From: Citrobacter werkmanii NBRC 105721
GTDB taxonomy: Bacteria > Pseudomonadota > Gammaproteobacteria > Enterobacterales > Enterobacteriaceae
Length of the DNA: 64,000 bases
NCBI GenBank assembly: GCA_000759755.1
Contig: BBMW01000018.1
Location: forward strand, 62,001 to 126,000
Direction: 5' to 3'
The notes beneath the pieces were generated by a model. That model had not been told where the DNA came from, searched no databases, and saw only the letters and a list, made by a program, of their open reading frames with translations. The first letter of the stretch is position 1. Each line of letters opens with the position of its first letter. Shown here one piece after another: positions 35,701 to 43,714 of the stretch. A program made the translations under genes and the position numbers.

Positions 35701-38700
35701 GTAGCCGGGAACGTCATCCGTCGCGTTAACAATCACCGGCTGGAGCGGTGCGGTTAAATCTACCGTTACTGCAACGGGGGCGGACAGACCGCCCTTGCCG
35801 TTACCGTTGGTGGCCTGAACGGTAAAATTGTAGTTCCCTTCGCCCGGCAGGGTGGGAACCGCAAATGTCCAATTGCCGCTGGTATCAACGATGGCCTGGC
35901 CAGCGCTGGTGCCGTTAATAAAGACTTCGACCGTCGACCCCACTTCCGTTGTGCCACGAAGCGTGGGGGTGGTGTCGTCTGTTCTACCGCCAGCAGTGAG
36001 AATATTTCCCTGTACGCTACCGACATCGTCGTCAATCGCGATAATGAACGGCACATCAGGCAGGCCGCTGTCAGAGGCGGGAAAGGTCGCGTTGGGGCTT
36101 TCGTTACCCGCGCGATCAATTGCTTTCGCCGTGAGTTCACCGCCGTTGGTCTGCGCCGGGCTTAAGGTTACGGCGAATTCGCCGGTATTATTTGCGGTTG
36201 CGGTACCGATTAGCGTGCCGGAAGCATCGCGAATTTCAACCGTGGCGAAAGGATCTGCCAGACCAGCAACCCGGGTGCCATCCGGTGAGACAGTCTGGAT
36301 CGTCGGGGCTGGCGGCGGTGTAATATCTACGGTGATATTAATGGCCGGCGTTTGAACCGTCGTGTTTCCGGCTCCGTCATCTGCACTGAAGGTCAGCGCG
36401 TGAGGATCTTCTGAAAGTGCAGGCGTGGTGAATGTCCATTTTCCATCAATGACGTTTGCGGTCCCTATAGCTGTGCCATTGTCATAAATCGTTATTGTGC
36501 TGCCCGTCTCTCCGGTGCCGTTGATGGTTAACGTCTGGTCGTTAGTGAAGGAGCCATCGCTCAGAGTGCCAGTGACCGGGTTGACGTTATCAAGGATTTC
36601 CGTCACTACCGGTGCCTGCAGAGGAATGGTATCAACGGTAAAGGTAAAGCTGTTCGATGTCCCGCTGGGATTACCGGCGGCGTCTTTTGCGCTGGCGGTC
36701 AGGGTATAGGTTCCATCGAGCAGGGCGCTGGTAATGGGGAATTCCCAGTTGCCAAAACTGTCGACAGTGGCCACGCCCAGAACGGTAGTGCCATTGAATA
36801 CAGTAATAATGCTGCCAGCTTCACCCGTACCATGAATAACCGGCGTATTGTCATCGGTGGTGGCGTTGTTGTTAAAGTTTGAGTCAGGTACGCCGTCATC
36901 ATCCGTCGCAAATTCAATAGTGGGAGTGGTTGGGACCGTTGTGTCAATGGTTAGGGGGACGGGATCCGACGGATCGCTGGTATTGCCCGCAATGTCGGTT
37001 TCAGTTGTGGTGATGACGTAAGTCGTGTCTGGGTCTAATGGGCTAGGGGTAAAGGTCCATCTCCCGTTATCACCTACAGTTGTTTGACCAATTTCGCTGC
37101 CGTTATTGTAGATAGTGATAGTGCTACCCGGCTCTCCCTTCCCGCTGAAGGTGGGCGTGGTGTCATTGGTTGTGCCACCACTGGCAACGTTTCCGACAAC
37201 GGGTAGAGCGTTATCGGTGATTAGCGGTACGTCAGGTTTCGCAGGTGGAATGGTATCAATTGTGATCGAGTAGACGCCGGATACCGGGCTGACGTTGCCT
37301 GCCGCATCGGTAGCCGTCGCGGTAATGACGTTTAACCCTTCAGATAAATTGGCGGTTGGCTGGTAGGTCCATTTCCCTTGTGCATTGACCTTTACCGTGT
37401 CCACCTCAGTGCCATTATTATAGAGCGTAATCGTGGCGCCTGGCTCGCCGGTACCGCTCAGAAGCGGAGTTTCCTGGTTCGTTGTGCTGCCATTAGCCAG
37501 AACGACATTTTCGGTACCCACAACAATGGTTGCTGACAGGATTTGTGGTGCATTTGGCGCATTTGTATCGACCTGTAGCGTGAAGCTGGTGGATTTCGGG
37601 CCTTCATTGCCTGCCGGATCGCTGGCGGTTGCCGTCAGAACATATGTGCCGTCACCCAGAACCACTGGCGGCGTGAATTGCCAGCTTCCATCCGTGCCAA
37701 CCTTTGTTTCGCCAATCGGCTTGCCATTGTCATAAATGGTGATGGTGTCGCCAGCGGTGCCACTACCGGTTAACTGTGGCTGAGAAGAGTTGGTCGGTTG
37801 ACTGGTATCGATAGGATTTTTATCAGGATCAAGGATCGCAGAAAATCCCGGGGCGAGAGGTGCCGTGCTGTCAATGGTAATGGTGAACCCTGCGGAGAGA
37901 GGTGTCGTGTTTCCATTGTTGTCGCTGGCTGTCACCGTAAATTCATATTTATTATCGGGCAACGTTTGCGGCGGGGTGTAGCTCCATATTCCGCTAGTAT
38001 CGACGGTAATATCTGCAATCAGTTGCCCGTCACGCATCAGATGAACTATTGAGCCGGGTTCGCCGGTTCCGTTGATGGTTGGCGTGTTATCGTTGGTCAG
38101 ACCGTTATTGGCGATGGAACCGACAATGCCCGGCTTGTCATCCGTTACATGGCTAATGGCAGGCATTTGCGGTGACTGCGTATCAACAATCAGTTCAAAC
38201 GCGGTCGCTGGGCTGGCGTTGCCTTTGGTATCTGTAGCGACAGCCGTAAGCTGGTGTTTCCCTTCACCGAGGTCGGTCTGAGGGGTGAAGCTCCAGCTAC
38301 CGTCAGGCTGCATTACGGCCACACCTAGAGATGTCCCGTTATCAAATATCTCTACCGTTGAGCCAGCTTCTGCTGTGCCGCTCAGCGTCGGACGGTTATC
38401 GTTGGTTGTTTGTCCACTGGTGAGTGGCCCGGTATCGCCTGCGACGTCATCAAATACCTGCAAAATAATGGGCTTATCTGGGGCGGTAGTATCCGGCGCA
38501 ACTGCGGTTTTCGCCGGGCTTTCATTTTTAGCACTGTCAGTGGCGGTGACGCTGACGGTTTCGCCATTCGTCTGCGCAGGTGAAAGCGGTACGCTAAAGT
38601 TGCCATCGCTTCCCGTTTTTCCAGTACCGATGGTGCTGCCGTCCGGTGCGGTAATGGTTATTGTACTGCCTGGTTCAGCCGTCCCCGTTACGCTGGTGCC

Positions 38701-41241
38701 TTCCGGGCTCACCTTCACATCTTCTGGTGCGCGTGGTGCGGTCGTATCCGGTGCGAGCACGGTAGACGGTAGACTCTCATTTTGTGCAGCGTCTTTGGCT
38801 GTTGCCGTTAACGCTTCGCCATTGGTTTGTGGTGAATTTAGCGGGGCGATGAATTGCCCGCTGCCGTTGGCGATCCCGGTACCCAGTACGTTACCCGCGA
38901 CGTCTCTGATGATAACCGTAGAACCGGGTTCCGCCTGACCACTAACGGATTCACCGTCGGCAGCGACAGTTAGTCCGGAAGGGGAGGCTGGCGGCGAAAT
39001 ATCCGGTACTTTCAGGCTCTCTACAGGACCCGTATTTGAGGCTCTATCAGTGACCGAAATGGTCAGCGTTTCACCATTGGTTTTGGCGGGATTAATGCCT
39101 ATTGAGAATGAGCCATCATTACCTGCCTTACCGCTTCCCAAAACATTTCCCTGACTGTCTTTAATCACCACCGTGCTGCCTGCTTCGGTGGAGCCTGTCA
39201 GCGTGGTTCCCTGATTAATGACTTCCAAATCTTCCAGCACCGGAGGTTGGGTGTCGATATCAACCGCAAAGCTGATGGACTGTCCGCTGGTGCCGAAGTT
39301 ATTTGTCGCCGTTGCGGTAAAAAGATGATCGCCATCAGGAAGTGGTTGAGAGGGCGTAAAGCTCCACTTCCCATCGTTGTCAGCAATCACCGGCGGGATT
39401 GTTGGCATTGGCACGCCATTGTCATTAATTGTGATAACACTTCCCGGTTCAGCTGTACCGCTGATGGTCGGGCGATTGTCATCTGTAGCATCGCCGTTTT
39501 TCAGAGCACCGGTCATGCTCCCAATGTCATCTGACACGGTGATGATGATCGGTTGAGAAGGATATTGAGAGTTTGATGCAGTAAATTGGCCTGCCGGTCC
39601 GTTATTACCTACCTCGTCCCGGATACGTGTTTCCAGCGTTTCGCCATGCGTTTTCGCTGGATTCAGCGTAATACTGAATAAGCCATCCTGGCCTACTACA
39701 GCTGAACCGAGGAGATTGTTATCGGCATCATAGATGGAGACGGTACTGCCGATTTCAGCATGACCTGTTACGGTGGTGCCATCCACGGAGACTGAGTCAA
39801 CCACCGCAGCAGGTGGGGGAGTCGTATCAACAATAATCGTTGGGGTTGTCGTTATTTCGCTGACGTTTCCTGCTTTATCCGTCTGTTGGATCGTGAACGT
39901 ATGTGCGCCGTCGCTTAACGCTGTTGTCGGGGTGAAGCTCCACTGGCCGCTGGCATCAACGACAGTCGTCCCCAGAATGATGTTCCCTTCACGGATGGTA
40001 ATGGTATTTCCTGCTTCACCTTTACCGGATAGGGTTGGTTTTGCTTCATCAGTGTGTGCGTTATTGATGAGTAGACCAGTAATGTAACCTGTTTTATCCG
40101 TTAGGGCTTCAAGTACAGGGGCTTCTGGGGTGTGAGTATCAATGTTGAGTGTGAATTGGGTAGATTCTCCGCTGCTGCCTTTAAGGTTGGTAGCAATGGC
40201 TGTAAAGCTGTGTTCACCATCTGCCAGCGGTGTGGCAATAGCAAAGCTCCATTTTCCATTCGATCCCACCACGGCGGTACCTGTCTCTTTGCCATCAACA
40301 TAAATATGGATAGTTGAGCCGGGGGTGCCGGTTCCCTGTAGCGTCGGGGTATTGTCATTGGTAAATTGCTTGTTAGCGACAGTCCCGGTTTCCGGAGCCT
40401 GATCGTCTATAGCAGCAGAAAATACCGGTGTGGAAGGCAGAGGAATATCGGGCGCGTTAACGCTCGCGGCGGGGCTGGTATTACCTGCCGCATCGGTTGC
40501 GGTAACGGTCAGGTGTTCTCCGCTGAGTTTAGGGGGATTAAGATCGATCGCAAATTTGCCGTCACTGTCTGCTTTACCCTGACCAACAATGTTGCCCTGC
40601 GCATCTTTAATGATGACTGTACTGCCCGGTTCTGCCTGCCCGGTCAACGACTTGCCATCAGGGGAGACCACCAGTGCAGTTGGAGATGTTGGTGGAGTAG
40701 TATCTCCGCTATTATTACCGCCTGGATTGGTGCCACCATCTGGATTTGTTCCAACGCCAGGACCCGTACTACCACCGGGATTACCATTTCCTGAGCCGTT
40801 GTCGTTATTGTGATGTCCGCCACCGCCGCCAGAAGAGGCTATAGCTGCAATCCCACCTGCGGCAACGACCCCGCCGAGAACCCAGGGCCAGACTGCGCCA
40901 CCGTCATGACTGCCTTCGGCCGTCATCAGCGGCGTGAGATCGTCCAGGTGCTGAAAATGGAAAGCGCCATCCGTATCCTGAACCCACCACAGCGCGCCAT
41001 TGCTGTCTTCCAGAACCAGCTGGTTTTGCGCATCACCTTTTCCGACGTAAAAATTTTTAATGGTGATGGTTTCACCTGAACGGAGTGTGACAACCAGATC
41101 CTGATTAACGCGAGTCAACTGGCTGACCTCCTCACGCGAAACGGACAGTTTCACAATAGAAGGTGAGTTGAGCGTAATTTCAGAGGCTTCAACATTGGTA
41201 GAAACACCAGTCAACTTCGATACAACGGCGAGTAGACGCAT
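29773..41241 (-). CDS. bapA: Giant type I secreted biofilm adhesin BapA
   Basis: A 3822-residue surface adhesin. Residues 1-115 form the BapA prefix-type domain (KLSVSREEVSQLTRVNQDLV), followed by a hydrophobic WPWVLGGVVAAGGIAAIASS segment and a Gly/Asn/Pro-rich linker to about 190. Then 28 Ig-like repeats of about 99 residues run from about 190 to 2960, each with a core like GTGEAGSTITIYDNG and a T-D-A-A-G-N end. Three VCBS-like repeats follow, with YG-L-x-G-x-YTYTL cores near 3144, 3390 and 3654. The last 110 residues hold the C-terminal secretion region (GDTLIYHLL, GDKIDIHELL, NHLITGG). The length and repeat number agree with Salmonella BapA as I recall it (about 3824 residues, 28 repeats). 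The frame is intact throughout. Export is by BapBCD; in Salmonella expression depends on CsgD. Confidence 0.95.
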   Translation of the reverse strand: MRLLAVVSKLTGVSTNVEASEITLNSPSIVKLSVSREEVSQLTRVNQDLVVTLRSGETITIKNFYVGKGDAQNQLVLEDSNGALWWVQDTDGAFHFQHLDDLTPLMTAEGSHDGGAVWPWVLGGVVAAGGIAAIASSGGGGGHHNNDNGSGNGNPGGSTGPGVGTNPDGGTNPGGNNSGDTTPPTSPTALVVSPDGKSLTGQAEPGSTVIIKDAQGNIVGQGKADSDGKFAIDLNPPKLSGEHLTVTATDAAGNTSPAASVNAPDIPLPSTPVFSAAIDDQAPETGTVANKQFTNDNTPTLQGTGTPGSTIHIYVDGKETGTAVVGSNGKWSFAIATPLADGEHSFTAIATNLKGSSGESTQFTLNIDTHTPEAPVLEALTDKTGYITGLLINNAHTDEAKPTLSGKGEAGNTITIREGNIILGTTVVDASGQWSFTPTTALSDGAHTFTIQQTDKAGNVSEITTTPTIIVDTTPPPAAVVDSVSVDGTTVTGHAEIGSTVSIYDADNNLLGSAVVGQDGLFSITLNPAKTHGETLETRIRDEVGNNGPAGQFTASNSQYPSQPIIITVSDDIGSMTGALKNGDATDDNRPTISGTAEPGSVITINDNGVPMPTIPPVIADNDGKWSFTPSQPLPDGDHLFTATATNNFGTSGQSISFAVDIDTQPPVLEDLEVINQGTTLTGSTEAGSTVVIKDSQGNVLGSGKAGNDGSFSIGINPAKTNGETLTISVTDRASNTGPVESLKVPDISPPASPSGLTVAADGESVSGQAEPGSTVIIRDVAGNVLGTGIANGSGQFIAPLNSPQTNGEALTATAKDAAQNESLPSTVLAPDTTAPRAPEDVKVSPEGTSVTGTAEPGSTITITAPDGSTIGTGKTGSDGNFSVPLSPAQTNGETVSVTATDSAKNESPAKTAVAPDTTAPDKPIILQVFDDVAGDTGPLTSGQTTNDNRPTLSGTAEAGSTVEIFDNGTSLGVAVMQPDGSWSFTPQTDLGEGKHQLTAVATDTKGNASPATAFELIVDTQSPQMPAISHVTDDKPGIVGSIANNGLTNDNTPTINGTGEPGSIVHLMRDGQLIADITVDTSGIWSYTPPQTLPDNKYEFTVTASDNNGNTTPLSAGFTITIDSTAPLAPGFSAILDPDKNPIDTSQPTNSSQPQLTGSGTAGDTITIYDNGKPIGETKVGTDGSWQFTPPVVLGDGTYVLTATASDPAGNEGPKSTSFTLQVDTNAPNAPQILSATIVVGTENVVLANGSTTNQETPLLSGTGEPGATITLYNNGTEVDTVKVNAQGKWTYQPTANLSEGLNVITATATDAAGNVSPVSGVYSITIDTIPPAKPDVPLITDNALPVVGNVASGGTTNDTTPTFSGKGEPGSTITIYNNGSEIGQTTVGDNGRWTFTPSPLDPDTTYVITTTETDIAGNTSDPSDPVPLTIDTTVPTTPTIEFATDDDGVPDSNFNNNATTDDNTPVIHGTGEAGSIITVFNGTTVLGVATVDSFGNWEFPITSALLDGTYTLTASAKDAAGNPSGTSNSFTFTVDTIPLQAPVVTEILDNVNPVTGTLSDGSFTNDQTLTINGTGETGSTITIYDNGTAIGTANVIDGKWTFTTPALSEDPHALTFSADDGAGNTTVQTPAINITVDITPPPAPTIQTVSPDGTRVAGLADPFATVEIRDASGTLIGTATANNTGEFAVTLSPAQTNGGELTAKAIDRAGNESPNATFPASDSGLPDVPFIIAIDDDVGSVQGNILTAGGRTDDTTPTLRGTTEVGSTVEVFINGTSAGQAIVDTSGNWTFAVPTLPGEGNYNFTVQATNGNGKGGLSAPVAVTVDLTAPLQPVIVNATDDVPGYTGSLANAALTNDARPTLNGTGEAGATITIFDNGNAIGTTTVAQNGSWSFTPGSNLSNSQHVFTARATDSAGNTGAISGDFTLTIDAQAPTVPTITSVIDDNNLPNVSVLPGQVTDDRQPVLNGTGETGATINIFDNGVLLGTTVVGAGGAWSWTVDSALTEGSHTLTVSATDPAGNTSAASSGWNIVVDVTPPAVPTLTSVVDDQPGLTGNLVSGQLTNDATPTLNGRGEIGATINIWLDGGTTPIGTAIVDGTGSWSFTPGTPLTNGNHTFTLSATDPAGNTSALSGGFTLNVDATPPIAPVITSIADNTAPVIGVVPNGGSTNETRPTITGTGEAGSTISIYNGASLVGTALVQANGNWSFTPTNALAAGTWNLTAKATDTAGNTGPASDVRSFTIDTTAPVAPVITTVFDDQGPLTGNLSNGQITDDARPTFSGTSEPNAIIRIFDNGSLLTEITANSSGNWSYTPTQPTAPAMATGNHVITVTAIDAAGNVSPASDSFTFVVDTTAPLLPVITLVTDDMPPGTGAITNGQSTNDPTPTFSGTAEAGATITLYENNTVLGTTTVLANGTWSVTTSTLGSGTHTITAVATDAAGNASQPTGGFTLTVDTSAPATPTLTTVVDDVAGGVFGNLNNGQISNDSRPTLNGTAEVGSTVSVYDGNTLLGTTTAGAGGAWSFTPGTPLSEGSHTLTVTATDAAGNNSPATNSFVIVVDTTAPGVPVIVSIIDDVPNITGAVGNGQSTNDTLPTLNGTAEANSTVNIFDNGALVASVTANASGNWTWTPTSALGQGTHAYTVNATDTAGNVSPTSPGSSIVVDTLAPGAPTGLTINATGNRVTGTAEAGSTVTITSSTGTVLGTATADGAGSFVVTLSPAQTSGQALLAFAQDKAGNIGVSAGFTAPDTRVPDAPTIVSVVDDFGIYTGIIANGQVTNDALPTLNGTAQANAVINIYNNGALLGFTTANASGVWSFTPGSNLTEGSHAFTATATNANGTGAASGPATVVVDTLAPNTPTGILSTDGGSLTGQAEANSTVTVTIPGAGTYTTTAGSNGAWSLTLPTKQIEGQKLGITATDAAGNTSGSLSITAPILPLSANDNVTSLALTTTATTSSQSYSDYGLLLVGALGNVASVLGNDTAQVQFTIAAGGSGNVTIDAAATGIVLSLLSTQEIVVQRFDATLGTWSTFINTANGDFANLLTLTGSGVTLNLTGLAGGQYRVLTYNTSLLATGSYTSLDVDVHQTSAGVVSGPTVNTGNVMADDVTPTGTTLTSVTDASGKTTVVGAGGVDITGQYGTLHINQDGSYTYTLTNTSAAVYGQKESFTYTITQGSNSSSAHLVINLGPAPAATTVIAADNNAAMVFDTSVSYVNNGPSVQSGLTVLSVGVGTVLNANLLDDMSNPIIFDVEDGSTRTMTIQGTVGGVTLASTFDLYIYRFNDAIQQFEQYRVQKGWINTLLLNGNSQPLTVTLPGGEYLFVLNTASGISALTGYTLNISQDHTYAVDSTTANTTGNVLTNDIVPPDAVITEVNGVAVPASGSTTINGLYGTLSIDAKGNYTYTLKNGVGADSIKSPDSFVYTVRAQNGDTDTASLNITPTPQALNAVDDVSSIMAVNTVQDSAAYGSGVLGTATIPTLGSKATATGSFDIATNDVLKNATLNFDINTLITVGTLGVSWTITGPGGYTLSGTVPASAISLLGSSIAVSLGNAELTAGHYSVSFTGTMGGLAVGDVSITPNITGTTWHLNTFDVNTTTVNGNIFDGSDAAGAHDQLSTVHTLLTVNGYNGSTATLNPTSSTSSATVQGHYGSLTMNLDGSYTYTLKPGTTVASMTTKETFTYTLNDQNGHTDTATLTINMNPQLASSSQHDVITGSVYGDTLIYHLLNANNATGGNNSDNWTNFSMAQGDKIDIHELLSGWNHQASTLGNYVQVTTNGSNTVIAIDRDGTGGTYQSTNLITLENVNTTLNELLQNNHLITGG
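32560..40720 (-). repeat. Tandem array of 28 imperfect ~297-bp repeats within bapA
   Basis: Twenty-eight copies of the x-G-x-x-E-x-x-x-T motif can be counted in the translation, with an average spacing of 99 codons. Units differ clearly at DNA level, with the more uniform ones in the middle and 3' part. Some units are shorter and of another subtype (those ending in APD, for example around residues 660-880, and again near 1620 and 2670). Boundaries are approximate. Confidence 0.85.
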
Positions 41242-41316
41242 ATGTTCACTCCTGATGGCAGGTCGGGAGTATTAATCCGCAACGGCGTGCCGGGAAAATG
41301 AGCAGACAGGTGCCTC

Positions 41317-41335
41317 GTTCATCATAATGATGAAC
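41317..41335. promoter_or_regulatory. Perfect 19-bp palindrome upstream of bapA
   Basis: GTTCATCAT-A-ATGATGAAC, two 9-base arms around one base, 76 bp upstream of the bapA start codon. It is a good candidate for an operator or a 5' leader hairpin. The 568-bp gap between bapA and smpB (41242-41809) is AT-rich, consistent with H-NS-sensitive regulation, and apart from this palindrome and the smpB terminator I see no gene in it. I cannot identify a CsgD site with confidence. Confidence 0.5.
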
Positions 41336-41755
41336 TTGCACATGTAATTTCATGGATGAGATTTACAGATATCAGTTTCTGAACAAATAAAGTCGTAGTC
41401 TGAGCACCAAAAATAGTTCTTTCGTATTAGATGATATAGTCAGAAAGAAACTTTTCTGCAATGTCCAGATATTAAAAATATATGATGACATTTTTCATCG
41501 AAATGAGTTAAACGTTTCGATAAATAGGTTTTATTTATAACTTGCTGTAATCATTGATTTTATTATTTATTGTTAATAATAAACAACAGTAATAATAATG
41601 CTATTTCGTAGAGTGGAAAATATAGGGCGGGAGTACTTGAAGTTTTATTCTATTAGGCTACTCCTTGACTGCGGATTGGAGGTTGTATTTTTAGCTGAAC
41701 GATTCAGCAATGGAATCTATAATTACTATGAATGTATAATGCGACTTTCAATAAC

Positions 41756-41794
41756 TAAAAAATAAAGGCCAGTCATCATGGTGATAGACTGGCC
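41756..41794 (-). terminator. smpB terminator
   Basis: On the minus strand GGCCAGTC (41794-41787) and GACTGGCC (41774-41767) pair, followed by TTTATTTTTTAG. It lies 16 bp after the smpB stop codon. Confidence 0.85.
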
Positions 41795-41809
41795 ACAAAG
41801 AAAAGAAGG

Positions 41810-42292
41810 TTATCGCCCGGCATTTTTCATAATACGTGCTTTATCCACCTGCCATTCACGTTCTTTCACATCGGAGCGCTTGTCGTGTTGTTTCTTACCT
41901 TTTGCGACGCCGATTTTCACTTTACACCAGGCGTTCTTCCAGTACAGCGAAAGTGCTACCACGGTATAACCATCCCGATTAATGCGACCATACAAAGAGT
42001 CGAGTTCGCGCTGGTTTAACAGTAGTTTACGGGTACGGGTGGGATCGCATACCACGTGTGTTGAAGCAACGGCCATCGGTGTGAAGTTGGCGCCAAACAG
42101 GAACGCTTCGCCGTCTTTGAGTATAACGTAGCTATCGCCGATGTTGGCTTTACCTGCGCGCAAGGATTTGACTTCCCAGCCCTGCAGAGCGAGTCCTGCT
42201 TCGAACTCTTCTTCGATAAAGTATTCGTGTCGTGCGCGTTTGTTAAGCGCGATTGTGGCTGAGCCAGGTTTGTGTGCTTTTTTCTTCGTCAT
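41810..42292 (-). CDS. smpB: SsrA-binding protein SmpB
   Basis: A 160-residue RNA-binding protein, the same length as in E. coli, with start ATG 42292 ([11 protein letters not shown]). It has the OB-fold motifs [24 protein letters not shown] and the basic C-terminal tail [17 protein letters not shown], which becomes helical in the ribosomal mRNA channel. It brings tmRNA to stalled ribosomes. Its partner gene ssrA usually lies close by; here the 16-kb bap operon is between them. It is divergent from ratA. Confidence 0.98.
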   Translation of the reverse strand: MTKKKAHKPGSATIALNKRARHEYFIEEEFEAGLALQGWEVKSLRAGKANIGDSYVILKDGEAFLFGANFTPMAVASTHVVCDPTRTRKLLLNQRELDSLYGRINRDGYTVVALSLYWKNAWCKVKIGVAKGKKQHDKRSDVKEREWQVDKARIMKNAGR

Positions 42293-42446
42293 AATGCCGC
42301 TCAGTATAGGTAATCTGGAATCGAAAAACACCCCATTTCATCCAGCGGGGCGCAAGGCGCTATCTTAGCACGAGTTGGGCTATAGCGTTTTTTTTAGCGA
42401 GTGATAAATGGTATTATTTGTGTGATTGATATTGATGGAAATTGTT

Positions 42447-42890
42447 ATGCCTCAGATTAGCCGGACCGCTTTAGTACCTTACAGTGCGGAGCAGATGTAT
42501 CAGTTAGTGAATGATGTTAAATCCTATCCCCAGTTTTTACCGGGGTGCACCGGTAGCCGCGTACTGGAGTCGACTCCGGGACAAATGACGGCCGCTGTGG
42601 ACGTCTCTAAAGCAGGGATTAGCAAAACGTTCACCACGCGTAACCAACTGACCAGTAATCAGAGCATCCTGATGCATCTGGTCGATGGACCGTTTAAAAA
42701 ACTGATTGGCGGCTGGAAATTTACGCCGTTAAGCCAGGACGCGTGCCGCATTGAGTTTCATCTCGATTTTGAGTTCACGAATAAACTCATCGAGCTGGCG
42801 TTTGGCCGCATCTTTAAAGAGCTGGCTTCGAATATGGTGCAGGCTTTCACCGTTCGCGCGAAAGAGGTTTACAGTGTCAGCGTCGGCTAA
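42447..42890 (+). CDS. ratA: START/coenzyme Q-binding domain protein RatA
   Basis: A 147-residue protein starting at [20 protein letters not shown]; an ATG four codons upstream (42435) is an alternative. It belongs to the polyketide cyclase/START family (Coq10-like; [23 protein letters not shown]). In E. coli the protein has been reported to bind the 50S subunit and block subunit joining as a toxin; family members in other organisms act in ubiquinone function, and the toxin role is debated. Its C-terminus (VYSVSVG) differs from the E. coli end. The gene overlaps ratB by 17 bases. Confidence 0.92.
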   Translation: MPQISRTALVPYSAEQMYQLVNDVKSYPQFLPGCTGSRVLESTPGQMTAAVDVSKAGISKTFTTRNQLTSNQSILMHLVDGPFKKLIGGWKFTPLSQDACRIEFHLDFEFTNKLIELAFGRIFKELASNMVQAFTVRAKEVYSVSVG

Positions 42891-43170
42891 AATTGTCGTT
42901 GAAGTGGCATACGCGCTGCCTGAAAAACAGTATTTACAGCGCGTAACGCTGCAGCAGGGCGCTACGGTGGAAGAGGCTATCCGCGCTTCCGGGTTGCTGG
43001 AATTACGTAATGATATCGATCTCAGCAAAAATAAAGTGGGCATCTACAGCCGTCCGGTAAAGCTTGCTGATGTTCTGCATGACGGCGATCGGGTGGAAAT
43101 TTATCGGCCGTTGATTGCCGATCCCAAAGAGCTGCGCAGGCAGCGAGCAGAGAAATCCGCTAAAAAATAA
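42874..43170 (+). CDS. ratB: RnfH family protein RatB
   Basis: A 98-residue protein of the RnfH/ubiquitin-like beta-grasp family. GTG 42874 is the only suitable start; it lies inside the end of ratA and follows AGAGG. Conserved segments are [48 protein letters not shown] and [22 protein letters not shown]. It was named as the partner of RatA; its role is not established. A shared terminator lies 9 bp downstream. Confidence 0.93.
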   Translation: MSASAKIVVEVAYALPEKQYLQRVTLQQGATVEEAIRASGLLELRNDIDLSKNKVGIYSRPVKLADVLHDGDRVEIYRPLIADPKELRRQRAEKSAKK

Positions 43171-43178
43171 CAGACAAT

Positions 43179-43208
43179 AAAAAAGGTGCTCATTGAGCAC
43201 CTTTTTTT
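43179..43208. terminator. Bidirectional terminator between ratB and bamE
   Basis: GGTGCTC-ATT-GAGCACC flanked by an A-run on the left and seven T on the right; serves the convergent ratB and bamE genes. Confidence 0.9.
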
Positions 43209-43220
43209 GATCTCTCAAAC

Positions 43221-43565
43221 CTACTTGTTGTCGGTCAGGGCAGGTTTGTTATCAATGTTGGTCAATACGCCGCTGCTGTTAAAGGTCAGCGTCAGCGTTT
43301 GCTGAGTTACGCCTTCGTGTCCAGGTTGCTGACGGAACACATAGAACCAGGTGTTAGTGCCAAAAGGATCGGACATCATCGGGGTACCCAGAGCATAAGC
43401 AACCTGCTGTTGCGTCATGCCTGTACGCACTTTGGCGACATCGGTCGGTGTCAGATAATTTCCCTGGTTGATGTCAGGGCGGTAAACCACTCGCTCCAGA
43501 GTGGAACAGCCTGCAGTCAACATCAGTAGTACTGCTGCAGCAGCAGTCAGCGTTTTACAGCGCAT
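43221..43565 (-). CDS. bamE: Outer membrane assembly lipoprotein BamE
   Basis: A 114-residue lipoprotein with lipobox LTAGC (Cys20). The mature domain holds the SmpA/OmlA signatures [34 protein letters not shown] (here described only by its ends, RPDINQ and YALGTP), [13 protein letters not shown] and LTLTF. It is an accessory subunit of the BAM complex that inserts outer membrane proteins; BamD is also encoded in this window. It sits alone between ratB (convergent) and recN. Confidence 0.96.
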   Translation of the reverse strand: MRCKTLTAAAAVLLMLTAGCSTLERVVYRPDINQGNYLTPTDVAKVRTGMTQQQVAYALGTPMMSDPFGTNTWFYVFRQQPGHEGVTQQTLTLTFNSSGVLTNIDNKPALTDNK

Positions 43566-43714
43566 AGTGATTTGATTCCTTTTCGGGCCCGAGCAGTACG
43601 CGGCTCATATGTAATATGCCGATGATAATAGACCTTTCACCACTTTAAAACCTTTTGCTGTCGGGTCGGTCGGCGATTTTATGTTGAACTCAGACCTTCA
43701 CAAGGGAAAAAAGT

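Noticed and set aside
32560-40720. CRISPR-like or satellite array
   Set aside because: The repeat period is about 297 bp, in frame, imperfect and fully coding; no short identical direct repeats with spacers are present.
29773-41241. Many long open frames on the plus strand and in other frames across bapA (for example 33803-34303 and 38285-38938)
   Set aside because: They are antisense shadows of a very long repetitive gene with biased codons; they lack ribosome binding sites and their products are low-complexity Val/Pro/Ser-rich strings.
42447-43170. ratA-ratB as a new toxin-antitoxin system
   Set aside because: Both are conserved core genes with known family assignment and ordinary position; the overlap is also usual in relatives.
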